Shown here in pieces: positions 12,138-23,085 of a stretch of DNA of 64,000 nt. Location: NCBI GenBank assembly GCA_002286715.1, contig NSJX01000005.1, forward strand, positions 501,959 to 565,958, read 5' to 3'. The notes beneath the pieces were generated by a model that was not told where the DNA came from, did no database searches, and was given only the letters and a program-made list of their open reading frames with translations. This stretch comes from Dentipellis sp. KUC8613 (Eukaryota; Basidiomycota; Agaricomycetes; Russulales; Hericiaceae). A program made the position numbers and the translations under genes. Within the stretch, counting starts at the first letter, position 1. Every line of letters starts with the position of its first letter.

Positions 12138-12845
12138 GCTGCATTCCGGGCTTTTTGTTCAACGTATACTTATCTGCTTCATGTCCAACTTTTACGAGAC
12201 CCTCCCGTACGCGTCATACCCGCACATTCTGAATACATACAGAGCTATCTTTACACTCACTCGCGCGCACTACATCATGCAATGCATATGTCTTGTAGCT
12301 AATCGCTTTCATTGGGCGGTGAGCGGGTCTGCTTTGCTTCGCAGCGCAGCACGAGACTGTACCAAAATAAACGCCCGAAGGCACTTATATTACGACCATG
12401 CGCATACGCATACGCGTGCCGACGGGTGGGATAGCAGTGAGTGAGGGAGGGAGTGGGAGGGGGAAATACGTATATAGATACGATGCAGCGTCATCATGCC
12501 ATGCTGAACGTGGGATAAATGATAAACACGTCACCGGTGCGGGAGACAAGGTATTATAGTGTACGTGGATGGATATAGGTCGGAGGGCCGTGGTGAATGG
12601 TAAATAAATCGGGCAAGATAAGGGAAGCAGTGGGCTGTGCGCGTGCGTATATACGGTGGCATATGTGGATGCGGGGGTGCGAAGCAGAAGCACATCTAGA
12701 AGGTGGAAGAGAGGGCGATGATGAGGGTGGTAATTGGGACGTGGGAGTGATGCGATGTGATGCAAGCGAATCGATGCGTACAGTATAAAAACAACAACAA
12801 AATCCATCCATCCATCGCTATACCACAAGCAACCGCACTCGTCTG
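12138..12845. other. Convergent 3' intergenic region
   Basis: About 700 bp between two convergent genes. AT content is higher than in the flanking exons, and there are short GCATACGCATACGCG-like and GGGAGGGAGTGGGAGG-like runs. It should hold the 3' untranslated regions and polyadenylation sites of both genes. No coding signal was seen. Confidence 0.5.
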
Positions 12846-14784
12846 TCACAGAGCATGGATCTCCTCTACGAGCGTGACCGCGACCTGCACCGTGCGGGCC
12901 TTGCCCTCGAACTCAGGCTCTGCGGCCTCCTCGTCGACGTCCGTGTCAGACGTCTCGGTGTCGGTGTGCGCGGCGGACGACACGGTGCTCCCCGTCGCCG
13001 AACCGGACGCGGACCCAGAGCCCGAATGGGAAGTCGAGCTGCCCTTTGCGGTCTGCCCACGCCGCGTCGAGCCGAGCATCTCGATGATGCTCTTCGCGAC
13101 GTGCACGTGCTCCTGCTCCTCCTGCTCCTCGGCCTCTGTGTCTGAGTGTTCCGAGTGCTCGATGTCGGAGTCGCCAAAGTACGTGCGCAGCGAGGAGCGC
13201 CGCCTGCTGAGCCCGGCGGGCGCGTCCTCGCTGATGACGTCGAGCGGCGGGCTGGGCGGATAGAGCGAGAACGGGGACGGCGGCATGAGCGCGGGCGACG
13301 GGAGCGCCTTGAGATGCGGCGAGGGCAAACCCGCCAGAGATGGGTGCGTATACGTGTGCATGTTGAGGTTGCGCGTGTTGAGCGCGCCGAGGGGCAGACC
13401 GTAGTCGTCGTCTATACTTGGACTGGGTGTGGAGCCGCCGATGACGTCTGCGAGGGGCGGGAAGGAAGACGGTACGAGGTCGGCGCCGTCGAAGTCGAAG
13501 TCGTCGGCGGTAGCTAGGGAGGGCGGGAGCGCGCTGTGCGAGAGCGCGGGTGTGGAGATTGCAGAGGAGGACGCGGTAACGGCTGTGAGAGTGGGAGAGT
13601 GCGTTGGGGTATCGGAAGAGGAAGAACAGGAGTGGGTCAGCGGGAGGGAGAAGTACGAGGGGGAGGGCGACTTCGGCGGGGGAGATGGTGGGCTGGGCGA
13701 CGAGGATATGGGGGTCGGAGGCTGGAATTTGTCTGTACTGGGATTTGCCACGGGTGTAGGCAGATCCGCGTCATGCTGATGGTCCTGTGGAGCAGCGGTC
13801 TCACTAGACGGCTCCGGCGGCGGCGTGACACTATCCAGCAACGGCAGGAACTGGAACTTGGCACCAAGACGTTCTGAGGGCGACATGGTTCGTGGAGTCG
13901 GTGGTGGGGGTAACGAAGTCGTAGAGATAGCGGGTGACGGACGTGTCTCAGGGACTGAGCTTTTAGGAGACGAAGGCGGGTGAGTCACGGATGGACTGAT
14001 AGGTTCTGATGAAGATGTAGGTGCAGGCGGATTGTTGGGTGTATGATGGGATTGAGACCCGAATGTGGACTTGGGCAGTACGGACGGCTGCGCAGCTAAC
14101 CGTGCTATTGGTGGTCCAGTACGAGGAGGCGCCTGTCGGGGCAACAGTGGCAGGAGACCTATTGGTACACCTCGGAGGTACTGGCGCTGCGGACGGACTC
14201 GGTGGTGGTCGACGTCTGTGTCAATGTCTGCATTGAGCAGAAATTCAGGTTCCGGCTCGGCTTCGGGCTCCGGGTCTATAGGTTGTTCGGCACGGGGCAG
14301 CGAGCGCTGGATCTCCTTGAGCTCGAGCATGTCACTGGGGGTAAGAATCGTAAGGTTCAGCATGGGGAAGGAAAGGTGGGGGCAAGTGAGCCCATAGGAC
14401 GAATACGGAGAGTCGGACTGAGATAGTTGGACATAGGTTCGGCAGAGTGGGATATTTTGGGGATAGCTGAACCGCCGGCGCATGGCCGGCACATGGCGTG
14501 GATTTCACGAGTCGCGAGTCGTGCTCGAGGGGCAGCAGCGGCTGGGCGTAATGCGCACGAACGGAGAAGGTCGAGACTCACTGGTATGTTAAGCGCGGCG
14601 TAACGTCCGCCGGCGAGCGGTCCCATTCGTCTGCGACGAAAATCTGGTTGCATGTCTCTGCGCAGAACTGGACACACTTGCGCACACGAGCAGCGTCTGA
14701 GTCGTCGGTAAAGGGGCTGGAGGGTGGGGAGCTGGCTGCACTGGAGCCAGCACTGTGATGATTGTGTTTGAGGCAGGCCTTCAT
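12846..14784 (-). CDS. Uncharacterised fungal Pro/Ser-rich protein with a conserved N-terminal block
   Basis: Two exons (14582-14784 and 12846-14334) around a long 247-nt intron give 563 residues. The N-terminus is the conserved part: MKACLKHNHHSAGSS, then RVRKCVQFCAETCNQIFVAD, EWDRSPADVTPRLTY, and across the junction HDMLELKEIQRSLPRA. The remaining 480 residues are low complexity (Pro, Ser, acidic runs) and look disordered. The start at 14784 was chosen because conservation begins there; open frame continues upstream to 14988. The family is known to me only as hypothetical basidiomycete proteins; the two-cysteine VQFC..C segment and DEWDR motif are its signature. The frame also stays open into the intron from an ATG at 14492, so a second N-terminus is possible. 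Confidence 0.75.
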
Positions 14785-15275
14785 CGATATCGATGGGCAG
14801 AGCCGGCGGGGGCGTCGGGAGGGCAAGGGAGGCGTTGGGTGTAGACCGTCACTCGCTATTAGAAAATCGTCGGGCGGCTCATCTTTCGGCGTGTCCCGCC
14901 GCGGCTCTCCGACGGCCGATCTCCACCTTGCCGGCCGACTGCATTGACAACACGCCTCCATGCAAGTCTGCTGCCTGCCTCCCGCCATTCTGCTAGCTCC
15001 TGTGCCTGCGACTTACAGGTAACAGGGACTCCCCTTATGATCCCACGTGGTAACGGACATAGCACTTACATCTCCCTGTTGGCCCTAGTTGACCCCATGA
15101 CAGTGCTCGAATTGCCAATTCGTCGTGTTGCTCGACAGCCAATGCTGTTTTAATTTCTTTAGCACCAAGTGTCGTCTTTGGCTCGGACGTGGCTCCAATT
15201 CGATGTTGCCACAAGTATCATCAAGCTCTACAGTCTGTTATACATTACGGAATGATACACAAATTATAACGATGT
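14785..15275. other. Intergenic, nothing recognised
   Basis: About 490 bp between the start of the preceding minus-strand gene and the stop codon of the first pirin gene. It must contain the promoter of the former and the 3' untranslated region of the latter. A GATATCGATATCGA-like palindrome near 14783-14795 was seen; no function is claimed. Confidence 0.4.
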
Positions 15276-16206
15276 TTAATCCATCTCAAACAATAAAACC
15301 TCTGCGACTCCCTCGCCTACATTTGACACCTTCAACTCCTGCCCTGGTGCAGCAGTGACATACAGCCCGTCACCCTCCCGAAGGACCGCTTCGCCGGCTC
15401 CAGGACTCGCGACGCTGACTGTGGCGCCCTTACTTTCTTTCGTGTTGTATCCCGACGTCTGTACGACATGGAGGTAGGCCCGGCGGTTTGCCGGCGCATC
15501 AGCAAGAACGTGCGACAGGGACGCGCCCGGCGAGATGAGCGAGGCGTAGAGCGTGAGCGGCGAGTGCACAGGCGCAGGACCGGGCGCCTCGCGCTCGGAA
15601 GAGACGCCTGGCGCGTTCGCCGGCGCGACGATGCGCACCCAGTTGTCTTTCTTCTCTACGTCGGAGAAGTGTCTCGTATAATATGTCGGCGGCAGGCGCG
15701 ACTGCGACGGCTTGCTCCAGATCTGCAGGAAGTGCACCTGCTTGTCGCCGTGCGTCATCTCGCTATGGCGAATGCCGGTGCCGGTGGACGTCATCTGAAG
15801 GTCGCCGCGCTTCAGTACCTCCATGTTGCCCATAGAATCATTACTGCAGCAGTTCGTAAGACACGGGATGGGAGCAGAGACAGAAAGATGTACATACTGT
15901 TGCAATTCGCCCGACACAACATACGAGAAGATCTCGAATTCGCGGTGACCATGTGCACCGAAACCGGTCTTGGGCTCGACACGGTCCTCGTTGATCACGC
16001 GCAGGGCACCAAATTCACTATGCGCAGGGTCAAAGTAACTATACAACGATAGTTATGAGTACCTGAATTCCAAGGATAGCGAAATACGAGGCTACGTACT
16101 CGGCAAACGAGAACGTGTGGAACGTCTTCAGCCAGCCGTGGTTAGCTTGGCCGCGCTCCTGGCTAGGTCGGACAGTGAACTTGACGGGTGCTTGGGCAGC
16201 AGACAT
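15276..16206 (-). CDS. Pirin-like bicupin protein, copy 1
   Basis: Pirin family iron-binding bicupin; members act as quercetin dioxygenases or transcription cofactors. Three exons (16100-16206, 15898-16038, 15276-15843) give 271 residues, the normal length. Order: [24 protein letters not shown] joined to [10 protein letters not shown], the metal-site segment [14 protein letters not shown] with the two His of HxH, then TGTGIRHSE with the third His and the Glu, then NWVRIVAPA. The second cupin half ends [12 protein letters not shown]. All four metal ligands of the N-terminal cupin are present. A TATA box lies about 150 bp upstream. A second, diverged copy is at 21981-22985. Confidence 0.94.
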
Positions 16207-16352
16207 ATGGGTTCTTCGGAGAGCTAGAGATGAGGATGAAGATCGAATGGGTGAGTTCAGACGCTTTGGAAAGAAGCTGAAGCGGAGAGGATAAGACAGT
16301 TTGGCAACTGTGAATTGGAAGTGAAGTACGGCCTCTCTCCGTTCACCTCTGC

Positions 16353-16360
16353 TTTATATA
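16353..16360 (-). promoter_or_regulatory. TATA box of pirin copy 1
   Basis: On the minus strand this reads TATATAAA, about 150 bp upstream of the pirin ATG at 16206. A purine-rich leader follows. Assignment is by position and consensus. Confidence 0.6.
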
Positions 16361-16906
16361 CACTGCAGGAAGCCGTTGCGAATCGCAAGCATAGAAAAGG
16401 AATTCTGAAAGCACCATCGTAAAGGGATTTGATGAGTGCGCGCCTTGGCTTATCGAGCGCGCCTGAAAGCTGCCTTATATGGCGCTGCCCGACACACGGC
16501 GGGCTCCTCGTCGGCCCGCCTCTTTGTCAGCTCCCTGCACTGAACAGCTAATCCCTCTCTCTCGCGTATATATGGGCACACAAGTCCCACAAAGCATAGT
16601 TGATGACATACTATGGCTATACGTGTACAGTCATCCATACAGATTCAACGAGTTGATTCAGTCCTTTGAGCCTAGGCGCCAGCAGACGGCGGGGCCCGGG
16701 CCGCATAAGTACCCTACACAAGCGCCCAAATGACATGGAGTGCAGTACTTCGCGCCCAGATGTACAGTGCTACAACCCTCCACTTCTTGTAACGCGATGA
16801 CCGAAACGATTTTTGTATGATACATGAAGGTAGTACATGATACGCTTGTCGCCCAGCTAAGAAATCTTCGAGCTTCGTGAGTCCTACGACACTATATCCC
16901 TGTCTT

Positions 16907-18011
16907 ATGATGTTGACCATCGCAGTTCTTGATACGATGGTTGAATCAACCTCTGATACTGGAAAGTCGTACCTGCATTCTGGGTCGCTGGAAGATTGGG
17001 CATCCCGCGTGCAGCGCGACGGACGCGTATCCCACAAATACACTCTCCATCGCGTCGTCCATATGAAGGCTCAAACGGACATGGAGCACGAATTCCTTCT
17101 CATCCACGCAGTGTCTCCCTCCGGGAACACCGTTGTCCTCGGAGTAGATCGTAACGCTTCGGGTGACGAGCCCACCCCCGCATCTTCTCGCTCGCCTTCA
17201 CGTCTTGATGTAAACCTGAAGCCCGGCTGTCCAAATCCCCATCCGGACAAGCAATCTGCCTTCGACTGGGTGGAAGTGTCTTCAAACGGGACGACGGAAC
17301 ACATCACATCCAAGCACGGTCCCTCCATCGTCCTCTCGACGCTCACATTCCCCGACGATGCGAACGTGGCCCTATCGCCCACCCTCACCCATCTCTCTGT
17401 TCTCCTTCAAGTCGTACGCCGCGAATTTCCTGATTATGCGCTTCTAGAACACCAGTGCTATTGGTTTGCACGGACCATCTTCCTCGCTCTTCTCAGACTC
17501 TTTCATGGCGTCGAAGAGCCTCACCCCGAGAACCACATCCTGCAGGCCACATTCCGCGGTGCTCATGTGTCGCTGTACGAGGCGTCAATGACTGCCATAC
17601 AGAACGCACTACAGCTGCCATTGTTCGATTTTCCGATCTTGGTCATACCAGCATCTTTGTTCGCGGTATACTCGACTGTCAAGTTATATGGCGGGCACCC
17701 GGTGGAAGATGCTCGATCGCGAAGTGCAATATGGTGTGTACCGGTCACTGCCATTTTTCATACTGCATATTATGTTCAGAGGAAGCCTCATTGATTTGGG
17801 AATTCAGTGACGAAAAGATTGAGAATCATCGGATCCCGCAAAAATTTAGACGTGCATGGCGTGGATTCGTTCTAAGTGAAACTCCACCACGATCAAGTGG
17901 CCGTGTGAGTTAAATTCGTTCGGCCTTCCTCCGACTCCCTGCTAATTATTTCCGCTGGCTTAGATTAACCAACGACTTCATAAGGTTGTTGGACATGACT
18001 CGGAAGGCTAG
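16907..18011 (+). CDS. Uncharacterised basidiomycete protein, N-terminus unresolved
   Basis: A long open frame runs to 17794 and contains blocks I associate with an uncharacterised basidiomycete family: STSDTGKSYLHSGS, KYTLHRVVHMK, REFPDYALLEHQCYWFARTI. No domain of known function is visible. The frame is open from about 16835, but the first in-frame ATGs are at 16907 and 16910, so an upstream exon is likely. At the 3' end the simplest model stops at 17794. An alternative uses a donor near 17735 to enter the next frame (WEFSDEKIENHRIPQKF), then a GTGAGT donor at about 17905, an acceptor near 17963 and the end INQRLHKVVGHDSEG at 18011. I favour the longer model, but its middle junction is weak. 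Confidence 0.5.
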
Positions 18012-18497
18012 CTATGACTTCGAACAGAACACTCAATATGTCACGTGCATATCAAGGGATGTTTCCCCTTCGAACAGTCTTGCCCTGCGAAACGAGGGAA
18101 TTTTTCGGCCTGTCAATGGACACCGTCTTCCAGCAAGACCCAAGTCCTCCCGGAGTAAGTAGTCATAGCGGCCATTGGCATGACGGATAGCAGCAGCCAA
18201 GAGAGGCTGCAAACGTGCTCACCGGTGCATCATCGTCACTTCTCCTTTCCCCCGTATACATCATCAGTCTCCTTAAAGTCCACATGAAACATCGAGTTGA
18301 CATCGAGTATAACATTGTAGTCCTGGGTACCATATATACTTTACGTTGTAGCTGAAGTCATCACGTCCTATCTCGGGTTAGGGTCATGAGTGATGCCGCA
18401 TTGATGCCTAGGTCCTCTTATCCAGGCATCCGTTTACTCAGTCTAGTTATTGCTGCATCTTCAGAACCCCCAGCTAGGATCATCATAGCTTCCCACA
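18012..18497. other. Intergenic, nothing recognised
   Basis: About 490 bp upstream of the PARG-like gene. An AT-rich CATATATACTTTACG at about 18329-18343 may contain a TATA element, but it lies about 160 bp from the ATG and the match is only fair. Confidence 0.4.
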
Positions 18498-19417
18498 ATG
18501 TCTTCGACACCTGAAGAAAGGAAGCGTATTGCGGAGGATACCATAGCACGGACGCCCTCCATCGTGGAGGCGACGCCTGGTGCATCCGACAAATCCTGGT
18601 TCGTCCCAGAGCAGTTGCCCCCTCTCGACCCGTCGAAATGCCCGAATTCCCCGCCCACGCCTGTGCAGGTGGTCGGGACGGACACGTTCACGACGGCCCG
18701 AAACCTGATGCGCGAGTACCCGCTCGAGGGGAAGGTTGCGGTTCTGAATATCGCGAGTGACGAGCGGCGGGCAGGCGGGTGGATAGGATGGTACACACGG
18801 ACACAGGTATATACTGCATTACCGAACCGTAACTCACGCATTTGACTTGTGTGCGCAGGAAGAAGCACTGTGCTACTCGTCTACGCTCTACGCGACTCTG
18901 AGGGAAGAGTATTATCCCTGGCCGAACTTAGGCCCCGGCTCTGTCGCGGGGATCTTCTCGCCCGACATTGTGATATTCAAGGATGATTTATGCAGCGATT
19001 GCGTAGACCTGCCTGTCGAGGAGCGCCGGATCGTGTCAGTGATCACCGTCGCTGGTCCGCGGAAGCCCGAGATAACGAAGGACGGCGAGCTGGCTAAGGC
19101 GTCTGATCTGGAAGACTTTCGCGGCAAGATCAGGTTGGTGTACCGCATGGCTGCAATGTATGGGAAGCATGCTGTGGTATTAGGCGAGTGCTTCTCAGTT
19201 TTCTGAGATGGGGATTTAATTGTCTTCGTCAGGTGCATTGGGTTGCGGTGTTTACGCATGTCCCGGAAAGCTGGTCGCAAGAGAGATGAAAAACGTTTTG
19301 CTGGAAAAGGAGTTCAAGGGCTGGTTCAGCCATATTGTGTTCGCCGTCTACAGACCGCCCACGGGATCAGAGACGTACGATGCGTTTGAAGACGCGTTTG
19401 AGGGCGTTAGTGTGTAA
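18498..19417 (+). CDS. Microbial-type PARG-like macrodomain protein (DUF2263/TIGR02452)
   Basis: Relative of bacterial-type poly(ADP-ribose) glycohydrolases, which cleave ADP-ribose chains. Exons: 18498-18806, 18859-19183 and 19233-19417, 272 residues. Family features: VAVLNIASDERRAGG, then WIGWYTRTQ joined across intron 1 to EEALCYSSTLY, GIFSPDIVIFKDD, SVITVAGPRKPE, and across intron 2 LG-ALGCGVYACP, FAVYRPP near the end. The catalytic QEE with its Glu is present. The usual GGG-x(6-8)-QEE signature is altered: only two Gly are seen (AGGWIGWYTRTQEE). Intron 2 (19184-19232) is GC-AG with donor TTAG/GCGAGT; no GT donor keeps the frame. The gene converges on Notchless. Confidence 0.88.
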
Positions 19418-19629
19418 GGGTGGCTTCTCGGGTTGTATGATTCATCTTCGTGGGATATTTGCACGCGGCCCTGGTGTCTTCTAATCTCATGCATGTACGT
19501 CTTACTCTTTGTTCACTCTATGCAGTGAGTTTGCTTGGTTATGATGATAATGATAAAGCGACCAAAATCCCCTCTCAAATCATGAAATACAATGGCGTCT
19601 ACGAGAGTCTCATTTGCCCAATAGGCTCT

Positions 19630-21661
19630 CTAGTTCTTCCAACTGTAGATATACAAGGGTGAATCAGCAATTCGGAGCGACCATCTAGAGGAAGTCACTG
19701 ACATTTTGACAGTGCGGTCGCGACCACCACTGACAATTTTGTCCGCGACAAAGTCCACGCAATAGACTTCGTCGGTATGACCGGGCAGGTCAGTTTTAAT
19801 TTTGTAGGTTTTCAGGTCCCATATCTATCGTGCGCACTTCATGAGCGATGCACCGGACGTCAAACTTCAGAATGCTCACTTTGACAGTGGTATCCTTGCT
19901 CGCACTAACGAGCAGCCTCGAATCCGCGGACCACGTGAGCCGGTACACAGCACCAATATGTCCACGCAGAGTAGCGACGAACTTCCCCGTCCGGCCCTCC
20001 CAGAGGCGAACACTGTTGTCGAACGCTGCGCTGGCGGCCCAGCGGCCGTCTGGGCTAAATGCAACATGTGAGACCTGACGTTGGTGGCCTGTCAACCGGG
20101 CGAGGGGCTTCAGCTTTCCGCCGTTTGCGGCTGCCTGCTCTGAGGCGGCTGTCGTACTGCTGCGCGAGGGAAAGAGAGACCAGAGGAAGAGCGTGTGGTC
20201 GTCAGAGCCAGAAATCATAAGCTCGGAATTTGTTGACACGAGAGCGTTGTATCGTGCGAGAGCCTTTTCTTGTGCTATGATCCCAAACCTATCAGTCAGG
20301 AAACCTCGTCTGGCTCAGAGCTGGTGGATGCTCACCATCTTGGTCTGATGAAGGTCGTTTACCAGTATGGTCGAACGGACCCGTGCGAAGGACGAAGTCA
20401 ACATTCAGAGCTAAGGTGGTCACCCAGTGCGCATGGTCTTTCAGCGTGTGCAGAAGTTTTCCCTGAAAAGGTGTAAATATTTAACAGACGACACGCGAAA
20501 TTTGGCGTACCCCATTTGCATCCCATACCCTCACTGTACGATCTGAAGATGCCGTGTACAGCACACCTTTCCCGTTCAGTCCGCCGCCTCCCCATCGTAC
20601 AACGTTTACGCTGGCAGTGTGTCCCCCTAATGTGTATTCGACACGGCGGGTGTTCAACGACCATACGCGAACAGTGCCATCTTTTGACGAAGATGCTAGG
20701 CGGGGTGAGGACGCGTTACTGTAGCGAAGACCATGAATGAGTAAAAGCGCAGAAAAAAGAAGGCGGGTTGTAATGACTGACATGTGTATTGGCTCCCATG
20801 ATAACGATGTGATCCATTTTGTGTGACCCTTCAACGCGTCACCTATAGGTTTCCCTGTTTTTGGGTCCCATATCCGAACCTGGCTAAGAGTCAGTCCAGA
20901 GGGCGCAGATCCAACGCAAGGCCACTTACTTGATTATCATGGCCTCCTGTCGCTAGTTTCCTCTCCATCGCTTCCCATTCGACACACAACACCCAACCTT
21001 TGTGACCTGCAAGTGTATGGGATGGTGTTTCGGTATTAAGATCCCACAGACGCGCATTTGTATCGCCAGAGCCTGTTGCAAGCAGATTCCCCGTAGGGGA
21101 AAATGAAGCACATAGTATGGGAGATGTATGTCCTGGGGAGAAGCATTGGATAGGATGCAAAGGTAGGTACGTGAGGAACATACCTGATAGCGTGGAGGAA
21201 CATCTGGTTGCAGGACGCACTCGGAAGACGGACTGCGGCGAGCAGTGCACGATGAAGACATCTTCGGGAGTAAACGCTTGCGAAGGATGCGACAAGATGT
21301 CTGCTTCTATTGATTTAGTGATGACCACTCTAGTAGGCTCATTCCCCGCGGTCGAATCCGATGGCAGAGTAACGTGAAATTGGAAGGGCACTGGGTCATC
21401 ATCCTAAGGAAATGTCAATACCATTACGCAGCCCGCATTCGAGCAATGTCAGACCTTGATCGCAAGCTTGTTGACGAGCAACTGTAGGTCTTCTCTCGAG
21501 ACATTTGCAGGCAAATTGACTGCAGGAGCTAAAGATGAGCCATCGTCTTCGGACACAAACTGCACCACGATGTTTGGCGAGGGTTGAGGGGCCTCTGGGA
21601 TAGGTTCTGGCACGCCATGGTAGACCTTCTGGCGCTTGGGAGGGGGTAGTAGAGTGGCCAT
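19630..21661 (-). CDS. RSA4: Notchless/Rsa4, WD-repeat 60S ribosome assembly factor
   Basis: Nucleolar factor of pre-60S maturation that binds the AAA ATPase Rea1/midasin. Nine exons: 21455-21661, 21184-21403, 20930-21132, 20782-20879, 20511-20718, 20336-20462, 19880-20274, 19703-19824 and 19630-19642, giving 530 residues. The N-terminal NLE domain covers about residues 30-140 (NIVVQFVSEDD, TPEDVFIVHCSPQSVFRVRP). WD repeats follow: GHTSPILCASFSPTGN, GHKGWVLCVEWE, GHTKWITSLSWEP, GHTASVNVVRW, DHAHWVTTLALN, GHQRQVSHVAFSPDGR, GHIGAVYRLTWSADSR and GHTDEVYCVDFVADK. The last coding exon is 13 nt and completes the ending KIWKN, matching the family exactly. Confidence 0.95.
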
Positions 21662-21897
21662 GTTGCCTTAGTATTTGTCAATTCGAAAAGTCTTTGCAAG
21701 ACGCGAAAGTCGACATGTCATAATTGACGACTAATCTCAAATCATATAGGGCAAGTCTTGCCTTTTTGGGCGTGTGGCTGATGAAGATTCATGGTTTATA
21801 ACTGCTCATGCCAATTGCTGCTTATCAATTGCAAGTTACGAAGCTCTCCCATGCTATTCCACGATCTGGACGGGGACTCCTTGACTGGGTGCAAGGA

Positions 21898-21904
21898 TAT
21901 AAAA
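21898..21904 (+). promoter_or_regulatory. TATA box of pirin copy 2
   Basis: TATAAAA lies 77 bp upstream of the ATG at 21981, a closer and better match than at most genes in the window. It suggests regulated rather than constitutive expression of this copy; that is inference. Confidence 0.6.
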
Positions 21905-21980
21905 CCAGCGATACTTACAGAGAGGTCGGATGCACTGGCGTAGACTCTCTCAACTACTTCCACCAAACTTTTCGCGCGCC

Positions 21981-22985
21981 ATGTCGAACGGCAAGATAAC
22001 TACCGCTGCAATGCCCAGGCTAGAGTTCCGGTCAAATGCTGAGCGTGGAGGAGGTTCGCCAGTTCACTGGCTCAGAGCGATGTGGACGTTCGCTGTGCCG
22101 TATGTCAGGCTCATAACCCACAAGTCTACGCGCTGATCGGTTTGCCACAACAGTGCCCAAGGATATTACGCGGGTGGTTTAAATGGCTTTGGGGACCTAC
22201 GCGTCATGGCAGAAGATCGCATCAAGCCGTACAACGGATTTGAGCTGCATGGCCACAAAGAATTCGAGATTTTCACCTATGTCATACACGGAGAACTTGA
22301 GCAGTAGGGTTTCTTCGAGTATGGCAATCGGAGCGTTACTCACCTATTCATCAATTACAGCAAAGATAGCATGGGGAACGTCGAGATTATCAAAGCCGGA
22401 GACATACAGCTCACCTCCGCGGGGACGGGCATTCGTCATAGCGAAGTATGTCACGGGCCCAAGGAAGTCCACTTGATGCAGATATGGACTTTGCCGTCTC
22501 AAAGTGGGCTCACGCCCAAGTATTACACCCGGTTAGTATCCCAGATCGGCATCTTTGGTGGTTGAGCTGACAATTGTTTGTTATGCAGTCACTTTACCGA
22601 TGAAGAGAAGGCGAACAACTGGGTTCGCGTCGTGGCCCCTGTCGAATCCAAAGAGGTTACCAGAGAACGCGAAGGAACTGGGCCGGCACCAGTCCACTCC
22701 AACATCAGTCTTTGGGTGACACGCCTCGGGGTCAAGGCAGCGATATCCAGGCGACTTCCTGCCTCTGCCTCTGGAGCTGAGTCTAAGGCATACCTGCAAG
22801 TCACACAGAAGTCTGGTTTCAACCGAGGGCCAGCGCAGGGCGCTATTATCCGCGTCAAATTTGGGGAGTCAGTAGTATCAATGAGCGAAGGGGACGGAGC
22901 GTTCATCTACGGACGGGAGGGTGATGAGTTGAACGTAGAGAACATAAGTGACATTACGGCAGAGATATTACTATTTGACGTGTAG
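21981..22985 (+). CDS. Pirin-like bicupin protein, copy 2
   Basis: Second pirin paralogue, 278 residues in four exons: 21981-22099, 22154-22303, 22361-22531 and 22589-22985. The metal site is intact: ELHGHKEFEIFTYV and [10 protein letters not shown]. The middle matches copy 1 closely (KDSMGNVEIIKAGDIQLTS, YYTR joined to HFTDEEKANNWVRVVAP). The region before the HxH motif is diverged: where copy 1 has FSFADYFDP this copy reads TFAVPAQGYYAGG. The apparent stop codons at about 22134 and 22306 fall inside introns, so the gene is not broken. Ending ITAEILLFDV is typical. Start-to-start distance to Notchless (minus) is about 320 bp. The duplication is dispersed, with three genes between the copies. 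Confidence 0.9.
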
Positions 22986-23085
22986 CGTAAGTTATATGAT
23001 ATGCGCCTCTACTTGACTGAAAGATGTCAGTGTCAGTATATGATGATGTATATACCCTTCGTAGCTCACCATCATCACCTCGATG

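Noticed and set aside
22100..22360. In-frame stops in the second pirin, suggesting a pseudogene.
   Set aside because: The stops lie in two introns of normal length with GT and AG ends; the spliced frame is intact with all metal ligands.
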